A stretch of 64,000 bases of DNA from Oscillospiraceae bacterium (GTDB lineage Bacteria > Bacillota > Clostridia > Oscillospirales > Acutalibacteraceae). A program made the position numbers and the translations under genes. The DNA is taken from assembly GCA_902790325.1 (NCBI GenBank), contig CADARP010000008.1, positions 1-64,000 of the forward strand. Direction: 5' to 3'. How positions within the stretch are numbered: position 1 is the first letter of the stretch; the number at the start of each line of letters is the position of its first letter. Shown in pieces: positions 8,344-17,056 of the stretch. A model generated the notes under the pieces. The model was not told where the DNA came from. It worked only from the letters and a program-made list of their open reading frames with translations, and searched no databases.

Positions 8344-9797
8344 GCGCCGTTCGTGAAAAGCGCTACGTCGGGTACGGCGAGGCGCTTGCCTACGGTCTTG
8401 CCGCCGGCGGCAAGAGCTTTGTCACGACGCCGACGCAAAGCGGGTATCTGTCGTTGTTTTTCACAAAGGTATTCGGACTGCCGGCCGGCGCTGTTTCCTT
8501 TATGATGCTGCTGTCCGGACTTTGGGACGCGGTCAACGATCCGCTGATCGGTTCCGTTGTGGACAAGACGCGCACGGGCTACGGAAAACTGCGCCCGTGG
8601 CTGATTCTTATGCCGCTGCCGTTCGCCGTTTTTACGGTGCTGCTTTTCGGCGGTCCGTCGTTTATGAGCGGCGTGTCCTCCGTCGGCGCGCGGATCGTCT
8701 ACATGTATGTTTCCTATATCCTGTGGGAACTGTCTTTTACCTTTGCGGACGTGCCGTTCAACGGCATGACGACCGCGATCTCACCGCTCCCGCAGGACCG
8801 GACAAGAGCCATTTCCTTTTCGACCTTCATCAGCGGGATCGTTGCCGGCGCATCGCAGACGCTGCTGCTCTCGCTCATGGACGCATCCGAAAAGGGCGTG
8901 TGGAATGTCGGCCTGAAAACGGTCTTTTTGCTGATCGGCGTGATCGCGGCGGTATTCGGCGGCGGACTGTTTTCTCTTGCGGGGATCTTTACCAAAGAGC
9001 GGGTCGTGCAGTCTGCGCGACAGCCGAGCATCAAAGACAGCTTCAAGGTACTCCTGCACAACAAGCCGCTTCTGCTGATCGTGCTGAGCAATATGCTCAT
9101 GTCCGCAGGCGGATTGTATAACGTGTTCACCACGTACTATTTTGCCGAGGTCGTGCAGCTCAACTCTTTGAAACTGCTGATCGACATCCCCGGCGGCGCG
9201 GTCGGGATCGGCACCTATCCGTTTATTCCGGCGATCAAGCGCAGATTCGACAACAAGCAGCTGATGATGATCCACTTCATTTCCAAGGCTGCGATCGGCA
9301 TCATTTGCTTTTTCGCAGGGATTCGGCATTACGCAAGCAAAGCGGTCGCCGTGCCCGTGCTGATGCTGCTGAACATCGTCATCAGCATCGTGAACACGGT
9401 CAAAAACATCATTACCACAGAGATGATCGGAGATACCATCGACTATATGGAGCTGAAAACCGGCGAGCGAAATGAGGGCGTGTCGTTTGCGGTGTCGTCC
9501 TTTTTCAGCAAGATCACCGGTTCCGTCAGTACCGCGATCGCGACCGCCGTGCTGCCGATCATCGGCCTTTCCTACAAAACGGTAAACGGCAGGCAGGTCG
9601 CTGTTAAAGGCGAAAAAACCGATTTCTATATCTGGATGTTCTATGTGCTCGTGCCGCAGCTCGTCAACACGCTGGGCATGATCCCGTTCTTCTGGTACAA
9701 TCTGACAGGGAAACGCCTGGCGGACATCCGCACCCAGCTTGCCCTGCGCAGAGAAGAGATGGTCGCGAAGATCAGCGAAGCGGAGGAAACGCCATGA
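8340..9797 (+). CDS. GPH-family sugar:cation symporter (MFS superfamily)
   Basis: Membrane importer related to MelB/XynB-type glycoside-pentoside-hexuronide symporters, probably taking up oligosaccharides released by the exported glycosidases nearby. The 485-residue chain has about 12 hydrophobic segments and family landmarks: the opening YVGYGEALAYGL, a DPLIGSVVDKT loop, KLRPWLILMPLP, and FADVPFNGMTTAISPLPQDRT. The start chosen gives the usual family N-terminus and overlaps the leader ORF by 4 nt (ATGA). Its stop overlaps the next gene by 4 nt, so the three ORFs form one operon. The exact sugar cannot be told from sequence. Confidence 0.88.
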   Translation: MSAVREKRYVGYGEALAYGLAAGGKSFVTTPTQSGYLSLFFTKVFGLPAGAVSFMMLLSGLWDAVNDPLIGSVVDKTRTGYGKLRPWLILMPLPFAVFTVLLFGGPSFMSGVSSVGARIVYMYVSYILWELSFTFADVPFNGMTTAISPLPQDRTRAISFSTFISGIVAGASQTLLLSLMDASEKGVWNVGLKTVFLLIGVIAAVFGGGLFSLAGIFTKERVVQSARQPSIKDSFKVLLHNKPLLLIVLSNMLMSAGGLYNVFTTYYFAEVVQLNSLKLLIDIPGGAVGIGTYPFIPAIKRRFDNKQLMMIHFISKAAIGIICFFAGIRHYASKAVAVPVLMLLNIVISIVNTVKNIITTEMIGDTIDYMELKTGERNEGVSFAVSSFFSKITGSVSTAIATAVLPIIGLSYKTVNGRQVAVKGEKTDFYIWMFYVLVPQLVNTLGMIPFFWYNLTGKRLADIRTQLALRREEMVAKISEAEETP

Positions 9798-9985
9798 GAA
9801 AGTGCCCGAAATGCGCGCAGCGGTTATCGCCGCTTTACTTCAAAACCGCGTGCAAATACTGCGGCGCGGATCTGCTGTACTATCGTTTTGACGAACGGCT
9901 GGAGCAGGACGCGCAAAAAGCCGCCGCGCAGGAGGAGAAAATACAGCGGCTGCTGAACAAACTGCCGTTTCGCAAAAAGCGGTAG
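9794..9985 (+). CDS. Small zinc-ribbon protein
   Basis: A 63-residue protein starting inside the stop codon of the transporter (ATGA overlap). CPKCAQ near the start and CKYCG around residue 20 make a CxxC-CxxC zinc ribbon, followed by a charged helix (EQDAQKAAAQEEKIQRLL) and a basic end. The same code use and the tight overlap support a real gene. The function is unknown; such proteins are often nucleic-acid or partner-protein adaptors. Confidence 0.7.
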   Translation: MRKCPKCAQRLSPLYFKTACKYCGADLLYYRFDERLEQDAQKAAAQEEKIQRLLNKLPFRKKR

Positions 9986-10054
9986 CGTTCATTTGTGCGC
10001 ACGATCGACGAATGACACCGGAGCGTCTGCCGCAGGAAGCAGGATTCCGCACAT

Positions 10055-10114
10055 GGGTTTGTGCATCCTGCACAATTATTGCGCAGTCAATTTGACAGAT
10101 CGGACAGTGTTGAA
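10055..10114 (+). repeat. Dispersed intergenic repeat, copy 2
   Basis: Second copy of the element at 8062-8120. Here the inner palindrome is perfect (TGTGCA-TCC-TGCACA at 10060-10074) and lies about 70-80 nt upstream of the promoter of the beta-helix gene. Confidence 0.6.
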
Positions 10115-10139
10115 AGCAAAATGTCCATTCAGAATATTG

Positions 10140-10168
10140 TTGCCGAAACGGATCGGATATGCTATAAT
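10140..10168 (+). promoter_or_regulatory. Promoter of the beta-helix/glycosidase operon
   Basis: TTGCCG at 10140-10145, a 17-nt spacer and TATAAT at 10163-10168; an AGGAGG ribosome site follows near 10239. Confidence 0.75.
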
Positions 10169-10250
10169 CAAAGCAGTCCGTCGGGACTTGCGGAGAGCAG
10201 TGCAGACAAAAGCGGATCCGATCCGCACGCGATCATGCAGGAGGTACAAA

Positions 10251-12458
10251 ATGAAACACGGAAAGCCACACAAAGCCGTGCTGAAAAGAATCGGCTGCTT
10301 TGCGCTGATCCTGAGTATCATGCTTGGCGCGGGAGGTGTAACGATGCAGTCGTTTGCGCAGGACGCCGGCGCAATTTATGTTTCGCCGGACGGAGACGAT
10401 CGTGCGGACGGAAGCATGTCCTCCCCTCTGGCGTCGCTTCCCGCGGCCAAAGAGCGCGCGAAAGAAACCGGCGCACAGCGGGTCTGGTTCCGCGAGGGGT
10501 CCTATACGTTTACGGATACGGTCGAGTTCAACGCGCAGGATCAACACGGCGTGACGTATGCGGCATATCCCGGCGAAACGGTCACCTTTACCGCCGGGAC
10601 ACCTTACACCGGCTTTGAAAACTGCACGGTCAACGGTGTGCGGGCGCTGAAAAAAGCCGTCGGCAGACAGGCAGATTTCAATATCCTCTTCAACGCCGAA
10701 ACGACGCTGCCGCGAACACGGTATCCGGAAAGCGGGTATCTGCTGATCCGCAATGCGGACGATCGGTACTGCATCAACCCGGATCTTCAGGTCGATGCGA
10801 ATTTCCACAAAGGCTATACGGCGCTGATCGCCGACAAAAAAGATATTCCCGCCATGCGGAATATCGGCGACGTCGTTGCGCGCGTGCTCCACTTCTGGAA
10901 AGACGAGATGCTGCGCGTCAAGAGCTATGATGCATCCACCGGCGTTCTGGAATTCACCAAACCGTCCTCCATGACGTTTCATAAAAACGAACGGTATTTT
11001 TTAGAAAACGTCTTTGAGGCGCTGGACAAGCCCGGCGAGTGGTATCTCGACAAACCGAACGGCGTGCTCTATTACATCCCGCAGCCGGGAGAAACCGCGC
11101 AGAACGTCACGCTCTGGGGCAGCGAAACCGAAACGCTGTTTCGTATTGACGGCGCCGACAATATCCGCTTTGAGCGCATCGTCTTCCGCGGCAACGGGTT
11201 CAATATTCCCGAGGCCAGGGATCATTCCCAGGCAGCGTACAACGCGCCAAGCTGCATCGTCTGTCAGAACGCCAAAGGCTTCGAGCTGCAGAACTGCGAG
11301 TTCCGCGATATGGCGGCGTGCGCCGTTTTTCTGGGAGAAAACGTGCAGGCGTCTTCCGTTGACAGTTGTCTGTTCCGCAACATCGGCGCGCAGGCGGTCT
11401 ATATCCGCGGAGAAAACCTGCAGCCGGACGATCCGCGCGTCACGCGCGATATTCGCGTGGTCAACAATTCCGTCTGCGGTTTCGGGCGCGTGTTTTTCAA
11501 CGCGGTCGGCGTGCTGGTCATTCATGCGTGCAGCGTGACCGTCTCCCGCAATGAAATCTGCGACGGCTATTACACGGCGATCTCCGTCGGCTGGGTGTGG
11601 GGCTTTTCGCACAATATCACGTTTAACAACACCGTTTCCGACAACCTGATCTATAACATCGGACAGGGGTGGCTGTCGGATATGGGCGGCATCTATATGC
11701 TCGGCGTCCAGCCCGGGACGGTCATCTCCGGCAACGTGATCCACAATGTGGCGGCAGATCCCGGCGAAGGCGGCTACGGCGGCTGGGGCATTTATCTGGA
11801 CGAAGGTTCCTCCGAAATGCTGGTGGAAAACAATCTTGTCTTCGCCTGCGGCAGCGACGGATACCATCTGCACTACGGACACTTGAATACGGTGCGCAAC
11901 AACATCTTTGCGCTGAACGCCGAGTCGCAGGTACGCGTCGTATCCGCGCTGCACCGTGTGGAGGGAGACCCGTGCACGGCGAGTTTTGCGCACAATATTC
12001 TTCTGACAGACGGCAGAGCGCTGACGTTTTCCCATCTCGACAGCAAGGAAGCCTTTGCGGAAGACGGCAACATCCTCTGGGATCTGACGTACGGCAAGGA
12101 CGTGTATCTGGCAGTGAGCGGCAACAACCGCAAAGCCATGTCATACGAAACGGCGCGCCGCAAAGGGTACGCCGAAAACGCGGCGGTCCTCGATCCGATG
12201 TTCCGCGATGCGGCACAGTTTGATTTTACGCTGGCGGACGATTCGCCCGTTATTGCGCACGGCTTTGTGCCGTTCGACTACTCCGCCGCCGGCACGACGA
12301 AAGGCACGGTGATCGGCTTATCCGCACAAGGCGGCGAAACGCCCTACAACGCGCATTCCGCTGCGCAGCAGTACGTCCGTGCCAGAGAACTGTTCCACGC
12401 CTTTTTGCTGTTCTGGTACCGGATCGCAGACTTCTTCACCGGATTGTTTGCCCGTTGA
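10251..12458 (+). CDS. Exported right-handed beta-helix protein (putative polysaccharide-active)
   Basis: 735 residues. A long basic N-region and hydrophobic core (CFALILSIMLGAGG) are followed by SFAQDAG, a signal peptide. The mature part opens with IYVSPDGDDRADGS...PLASLPAAKE, the classic start of DUF1565/pectate-lyase-like parallel beta-helix proteins. Many Asn-ladder turns follow (VVNNSVCG, VSRNEICD, ISGNVIHN, VENNLVF, VRNNIFAL), spanning about residues 300-600. Proteins of this type are glycoside hydrolases or lyases, or bind glycans; the catalytic residues are not clear. The last 20 residues (FLLFWYRIADFFTGLFAR) form an aromatic amphipathic tail. AGGAGG sets the ATG start, although the frame is open further upstream. 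It heads a set of exported carbohydrate-active proteins. Confidence 0.83.
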   Translation: MKHGKPHKAVLKRIGCFALILSIMLGAGGVTMQSFAQDAGAIYVSPDGDDRADGSMSSPLASLPAAKERAKETGAQRVWFREGSYTFTDTVEFNAQDQHGVTYAAYPGETVTFTAGTPYTGFENCTVNGVRALKKAVGRQADFNILFNAETTLPRTRYPESGYLLIRNADDRYCINPDLQVDANFHKGYTALIADKKDIPAMRNIGDVVARVLHFWKDEMLRVKSYDASTGVLEFTKPSSMTFHKNERYFLENVFEALDKPGEWYLDKPNGVLYYIPQPGETAQNVTLWGSETETLFRIDGADNIRFERIVFRGNGFNIPEARDHSQAAYNAPSCIVCQNAKGFELQNCEFRDMAACAVFLGENVQASSVDSCLFRNIGAQAVYIRGENLQPDDPRVTRDIRVVNNSVCGFGRVFFNAVGVLVIHACSVTVSRNEICDGYYTAISVGWVWGFSHNITFNNTVSDNLIYNIGQGWLSDMGGIYMLGVQPGTVISGNVIHNVAADPGEGGYGGWGIYLDEGSSEMLVENNLVFACGSDGYHLHYGHLNTVRNNIFALNAESQVRVVSALHRVEGDPCTASFAHNILLTDGRALTFSHLDSKEAFAEDGNILWDLTYGKDVYLAVSGNNRKAMSYETARRKGYAENAAVLDPMFRDAAQFDFTLADDSPVIAHGFVPFDYSAAGTTKGTVIGLSAQGGETPYNAHSAAQQYVRARELFHAFLLFWYRIADFFTGLFAR

Positions 12459-12543
12459 GCTGCGGTTCAAGCGCGAAAAAACCTATGCCGATCCCTTCGT
12501 GGCCGTCTCGCCCGATCTGCCGCCGTACGGAAACGGCAGACAG
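12454..12543 (+). pseudogene. 90-bp fragment of a DUF5060-type glycosidase gene
   Basis: The DNA between the beta-helix and GH3 genes matches the coding strand of the gene at 48011-50032 over 90 bp (about 78 of 90 bases, gene positions 49735 down to 49646). Translated, 22 of 30 residues agree, including EKTYADPF and YGNGRQ. There is no start, no further match on either side and no open frame, so it is a remnant. It suggests that a paralogous gene once stood here or that a recombination joint lies at this spot. Confidence 0.75.
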
Positions 12544-12609
12544 GCGCACTGCGGCAGGCGAACAAACCGAAACACATACAATGAAGCACATACAAAGGAG
12601 AAGAAAAGC

Positions 12610-15216
12610 ATGACGCACAAGCACACGCCCAAAAGAATCCTGTCCGTAATCCTTTCCCTTTCCCTGCTGGCCGGCAGCCTGCTTTGCTTTTCGTTCGGAG
12701 CAGGCGCGGTATATTACAGCGAGGGGCAAAAAATCGCGCGGGTGATCACCGATGAGGGTATTGTACTGCTGAAAAACGAAAACAACGCGCTGCCGGTCCG
12801 GCGCGGCAGCAGCGTCGCGCTTTTCGGAGAAGCGCAGCGTATCGGCCCGAAAGACGAGGATTTCTGGAATAAGCGCGGGTACATCCCGTACGGATACGGT
12901 TCGGAATCGCAGGCGGGCGATTTCGGCGACAAACCGATCGACCCGCTCGATGCGCTGAACGCCGCCGAAAAGGACGGAGAAATCACCATCTACCGCCAAA
13001 TGAGCGACAGCTACTGTGCCGCGCTCGCCGCGGGCGAGCTGTACGCGCCGACGGACGCCGAGGTGCGGGAAGCTGCGCAAAAAGCGCAGACGGCGATTTG
13101 TTTCTTCAGCCGCTGGGGCGGCGAGGCATTCGATGTGGCACGCGGAGATTGGTATCTGCGCGAGTACGAAAAGACTTTGCTGCGTCAGTTGACCGCGGCG
13201 TTTGAAAAGGTGGTCGTCGTGCTCAACACGCCGTCTGTGATCGATACCTCGTGGGCTGTCGGAGAGATGGACGGCATCCGCGTGGACGCCGTGCTGTATG
13301 TCGGCTATACGGGTATGCAGGGCGGTCTCGGTATTGCGGACGTGCTGCTCGGCCGCGTGAATCCGTCCGGCAAGACGAACGACACGTGGGCAAAGGATCT
13401 CGCCGATTATCCCTCGACCGCCGGCTGGGACCGGAACGATCAGGCGTATACGGAAGACATTTTCGTCGGCTATCGCTGGTTTGAGACTTTCGATCCCGAC
13501 TATGAAAAGGTCAATTACGAATTCGGCTTCGGACTTTCTTATTCCTCTTTCAGCATAGAAACAAACAGCTTCTCTTTTGACGGAAATACGGTTTCCGTCA
13601 ACGCCGTCGTCACCAATACGGGAACGGCCGCAGGCAAAGAAGTGGTACAGATGTATGTGTCCGCGCCGCAGGGCATGCTCGGCAAAGCGGCAAAATCCCT
13701 CTGTGATTTCGCAAAGACAAAGATGCTCGCCCCCGGAGAAAGCCAGACACTGACACTGACCGCCGCAATGCGCGACCTCGCGTCGTTCGACGATCTCGGC
13801 AAAACCGGCAGTAAGTCGTGCTATGTGCTGGAAGCGGGCGATTACCGCTTCCTCGTGGGCAATTCCGTCCGCAGCGTAAAGGAAGCGGGTACGGCCGTAA
13901 TCGACACGCTGACCGTGACGCAGCGGCTGTCGTCTCTGTGCCCGACGAATCTCGAAAAACGTCTGCTTGCAGACGGAAACTACGAAACGCTTCCGGCGCG
14001 TGAATCGGCACAGAACTACGTGCATACCGAAGTGCCGAAGGCAAATGTCGAAAAGAGCAAAACGCTCGTCGGGCATCGGCTTTCCGAAGTTGTGTTCGGA
14101 ACGCTCACCATGGAAGACTACCTTGCGCAGTGGAGCGACAAAGAGCTGGCGACTTTCTTCGTTTCCTATGAACAAAACCAAGTCGGATGCAGCGACGCAC
14201 TCTGCGTCAAGTACGGACTGAATCGCTTCTCGCAGGGTGACGGCGGCATGGGACTGTGCTTTATGGGAACCGCCTACCCCTGCAACGCGATCTTGGCGTG
14301 CACATGGAACACGGATCTTGTCGAAGCGTTCGGACTGCTGCTCGGCGCGGAGCTGTACAAAAACAACGTGGGCATGTGGCTCGGCCCGCCCGTGAACATG
14401 CGCCGCAACCCGCTTGCCGGCAGAAATCTGGAGTACTACTCCGAGGACCCCTTCGTTTCGGGCAGATTGGCGACCATCATCATCAAAGCCGTGCAGCGAA
14501 ACGGCATCCCCGTGTGCATCAAGCACCTGATCTGCAATGAGAAGGAAGCGGGAAAAATCTGGAGCGATTCGCAGGTCTCCGAACGCGCGCTGCGCGAGAT
14601 CTATCTCAAGCCCTTTGAGATGGGGATCAAGGAAGGCCATGCCGAAGGGATCATGACGTCCTATAACGTGATGAACGGTCTGCCCACCTCTGAAAATGCG
14701 GATCTGCTGCGCGGCATCATCCGCGGCGAGTGGGGGTACCGGGGATTCATTACGACAGACTGGGGCAACTGCAAGAACGAAGTTCGGGAGATCAACGCGT
14801 CCAACAACGTGCATACGCCGTATGACCACTGCGACATCGACCTGATCAATGCCGCCATCGACAGCGGCGAGATCACGCGCGCAACGCTGGAGGAAGGCGT
14901 GACACAGATCCTGTGGACGCTGGTGCGCACGCCGCGGTATTACAGAGCGAACGCCTGTATCCTGCCGCATCAATATGATGAAAGCGGTTGCTGCACGGTT
15001 TGTCACAGCCCGAATCCGGCAGTCAGAAAAGAGCTTTCCAAAACGCTTGCAAAGCTTGTGCCCGAGGCAGGGATCGACGCGGGCAAAGCCGTCCGCTTCC
15101 GCTATCCGAGCGTCAACGACTTCTTTGCCCGGAACACCGAAAGTTTCTGCGCAGTCGCCATGGCGGTCATTAAGTGGCTTTTCAACTTCTTTGTACAGCT
15201 TCTCGGCAGAGTGTAA
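12610..15216 (+). CDS. Exported GH3 beta-glycosidase with permuted domain order
   Basis: 868-residue GH3 enzyme that releases terminal beta-linked sugars. A signal peptide (residues 1-37, ILSVILSLSLLAGS) precedes a GH3 alpha/beta-sandwich domain (about 50-300), then an FnIII-like domain (about 310-460, VVTNTGTAAGKEVVQMYVS) and only then the TIM barrel (about 520-815). This inverts the usual order and is known for beta-glucosidases of Ruminococcus albus and Butyrivibrio. The barrel has K638-H639 (VCIKHLI) and the nucleophile Asp717 in FITTDWG. A Cys-pair segment and a tail ending KWLFNFFVQLLGRV follow. The ribosome site is AAAGGAG. Substrate beyond beta-glycosides is not predictable. Confidence 0.88.
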   Translation: MTHKHTPKRILSVILSLSLLAGSLLCFSFGAGAVYYSEGQKIARVITDEGIVLLKNENNALPVRRGSSVALFGEAQRIGPKDEDFWNKRGYIPYGYGSESQAGDFGDKPIDPLDALNAAEKDGEITIYRQMSDSYCAALAAGELYAPTDAEVREAAQKAQTAICFFSRWGGEAFDVARGDWYLREYEKTLLRQLTAAFEKVVVVLNTPSVIDTSWAVGEMDGIRVDAVLYVGYTGMQGGLGIADVLLGRVNPSGKTNDTWAKDLADYPSTAGWDRNDQAYTEDIFVGYRWFETFDPDYEKVNYEFGFGLSYSSFSIETNSFSFDGNTVSVNAVVTNTGTAAGKEVVQMYVSAPQGMLGKAAKSLCDFAKTKMLAPGESQTLTLTAAMRDLASFDDLGKTGSKSCYVLEAGDYRFLVGNSVRSVKEAGTAVIDTLTVTQRLSSLCPTNLEKRLLADGNYETLPARESAQNYVHTEVPKANVEKSKTLVGHRLSEVVFGTLTMEDYLAQWSDKELATFFVSYEQNQVGCSDALCVKYGLNRFSQGDGGMGLCFMGTAYPCNAILACTWNTDLVEAFGLLLGAELYKNNVGMWLGPPVNMRRNPLAGRNLEYYSEDPFVSGRLATIIIKAVQRNGIPVCIKHLICNEKEAGKIWSDSQVSERALREIYLKPFEMGIKEGHAEGIMTSYNVMNGLPTSENADLLRGIIRGEWGYRGFITTDWGNCKNEVREINASNNVHTPYDHCDIDLINAAIDSGEITRATLEEGVTQILWTLVRTPRYYRANACILPHQYDESGCCTVCHSPNPAVRKELSKTLAKLVPEAGIDAGKAVRFRYPSVNDFFARNTESFCAVAMAVIKWLFNFFVQLLGRV

Positions 15217-15264
15217 CCGCACACACATTCCGCTTTTACTGTGGTAAAAAAAGGAGAAATGGGA

Positions 15265-16878
15265 ATGTTCAAAAAATTCATAGCGTTTTTGGTCAGCCTT
15301 TTCCTGACGCTTTCCTTCACGCTGAACAGAGCGTATACGGGCGTCAACAACCCCAACAACGAAATCACCATCACGCCGAACCGCTTCGCGGAAGAGAACG
15401 AGTTTATCTCTATGGAGCAAGAACGGGAGAGACTGCCTACCTTCATAGAGGAACGCGGCAATCTGCCGAAGCCCGTCTGGGACGGACACGACGACGCGGT
15501 CGACTGTTATTACAGAACATGGGAATTGGCGTTCGCTAATCTGAAACAGCCGTCGCTGTTTTCCGGCTTCGTGTCGAATTATATCGACGCGGCATTTGAC
15601 GGTAACATCTTTATGTGGGATTCCGTTTTCATGCTCATGTTCGGCAAATACGGCGCCAGATCGTTTGATTTCCAGGGAACGCTCGATAATTTTTATTCGC
15701 ACCAGTATCAGGACGGCTACATCTGCCGCGACATGGAACAGGACACCTGCAAGGAGCGGTTCACCCGCTTCGATCCCGCTTCCACTGGGCCGGAGATCAT
15801 GTCCTGGTGCGAATGGGAATATTACAAGAATTTCGGCGACGCCGAACGCCTTCGGAAGGTTTTCCCGTGTCTGATGGCATACCACGAGTGGATGCAGGAA
15901 TTCCGCACCTGGCCGGACGGCTCGTACTGGTCCAGCGGGTTCGGCTGCGGCATGGATAACCTGCCGCGTCTGCAGCCGGGCTATCACGTTTCGTTTTCGC
16001 ACGGCCATATGATCTGGAACGACGCGTGTATGCAGGCGCTGCTGGATTGCCGTGTGCTGATCGAGATGGCAAAGGTTCTGGGAAGAGAGGCGGACGTTCA
16101 GGGTCTGGAGGAGGAGCGCGATCACCTGCTTCGCGTAGTCAACGAGCGTCTTTGGGATGAAGAGACTTCCTTCTACTATGACGTCTGGAGAGACGGCAGC
16201 TTCAACAACGTCAAGCACCTGGGCGCATACTGGGCGCTGCTTGCGGACGCAGTTCCGAAAGACCGGGCGGACGCTTTTATCGCGCACCTGACAAACGAAG
16301 ACGAATTTGCCACGCCCTGCATGCTGCCGGTGCTTTCCGCGGATCATCCGTCGTTCAGCGCGGACGGCGGATACTGGTGCGGCGGCGTCTGGGCGCCGAC
16401 AAATTACATGGTGCTCAAGGGACTGGACACGTACGGACAGTACAATCTGTCCCATCAGATCGGCCTGAATTATCTGCAGAACGTCGTTTCTGTCTTCAAC
16501 GACACGGGCACCGTGTTTGAAAACTATGCGCCCATGCCCGGCGCAGACGGCAAACCGCGGCAGGGCAGCGTAGCGCACGCGAACTTTGTGGGCTGGACAG
16601 GCGTCGTTCCCATCTCCGTTCTGTTCGAGTATGTGTTCGGGATCAAGCCGGACGCGCAGAACAACGTCATCCGCTGGAACGTCGATCTGACCGACCGCTT
16701 CGGCGTAGAGAATTATCCCTTCGGTACGGACGCGACGCTCTCCATGCTGTGCGGCGCGCGCGGCAGCATCTCGGAAGAGCCGCAGGTTGAGATCCATTCC
16801 GACAAGTCCGTGACTGTCGAGGTTTTCTGGAACGAAGGCAGACAATCGAAAACGATCTCGGTCAGAGCCGGACAATAA
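15265..16878 (+). CDS. Exported/membrane-anchored (alpha/alpha)6 glycosidase, MGH1/GH63-like
   Basis: 537 residues. The N-terminus MFKKFIAFLVSLFLTLSFT is a signal peptide or anchor without an obvious cleavage site. The rest matches mannosylglycerate hydrolase-like/GH63-like six-hairpin enzymes: FMWDSVFMLMFGKYG (about 115-130), WCEWEYYKNFGD, HMIWNDACMQALLDC, and GGVWAPTNYMVLKGL near 385. These inverting enzymes use carboxylates in the Trp-Asp and late Glu motifs. The AAGGAG site fits the ATG at 15265 best; an ATG six bases earlier is possible. It lies 48 nt after the GH3 gene in the same direction, so co-transcription is likely. The sugar cleaved is unknown. Confidence 0.8.
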   Translation: MFKKFIAFLVSLFLTLSFTLNRAYTGVNNPNNEITITPNRFAEENEFISMEQERERLPTFIEERGNLPKPVWDGHDDAVDCYYRTWELAFANLKQPSLFSGFVSNYIDAAFDGNIFMWDSVFMLMFGKYGARSFDFQGTLDNFYSHQYQDGYICRDMEQDTCKERFTRFDPASTGPEIMSWCEWEYYKNFGDAERLRKVFPCLMAYHEWMQEFRTWPDGSYWSSGFGCGMDNLPRLQPGYHVSFSHGHMIWNDACMQALLDCRVLIEMAKVLGREADVQGLEEERDHLLRVVNERLWDEETSFYYDVWRDGSFNNVKHLGAYWALLADAVPKDRADAFIAHLTNEDEFATPCMLPVLSADHPSFSADGGYWCGGVWAPTNYMVLKGLDTYGQYNLSHQIGLNYLQNVVSVFNDTGTVFENYAPMPGADGKPRQGSVAHANFVGWTGVVPISVLFEYVFGIKPDAQNNVIRWNVDLTDRFGVENYPFGTDATLSMLCGARGSISEEPQVEIHSDKSVTVEVFWNEGRQSKTISVRAGQ

Positions 16879-16926
16879 ACGGGAATAAGTCGTTATCCCG
16901 CATAACGGCAATAAACGGCAAAATTA

Positions 16927-16965
16927 AACCGATGCAAAGGCGTTCTGTCTCTGCATCGGTTTTTC
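16927..16965. terminator. Bidirectional terminator between convergent genes
   Basis: AACCGATGCA at 16927-16936 pairs perfectly with TGCATCGGTT at 16952-16961, followed by TTTTC on the plus side and an AT-rich tract on the minus side. It separates the glycosidase operon from the convergent aldo-keto reductase operon. Confidence 0.8.
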
Positions 16966-17056
16966 ATTTGCCGGCATGATACACGCGTTTTTTCAATACT
17001 TGCCGGGCGCGGGCGCAGGCTTGCTTCACAATGCCCAGTCCTTCACCCCAAAAGGG

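Noticed and set aside
12436-16911. A 1491-codon open frame on the minus strand
   Set aside because: It is the antisense shadow of the GH3 and six-hairpin glycosidase genes, has Arg/His/Val-rich composition and no recognisable domain; a high-GC coding strand often leaves such frames open.
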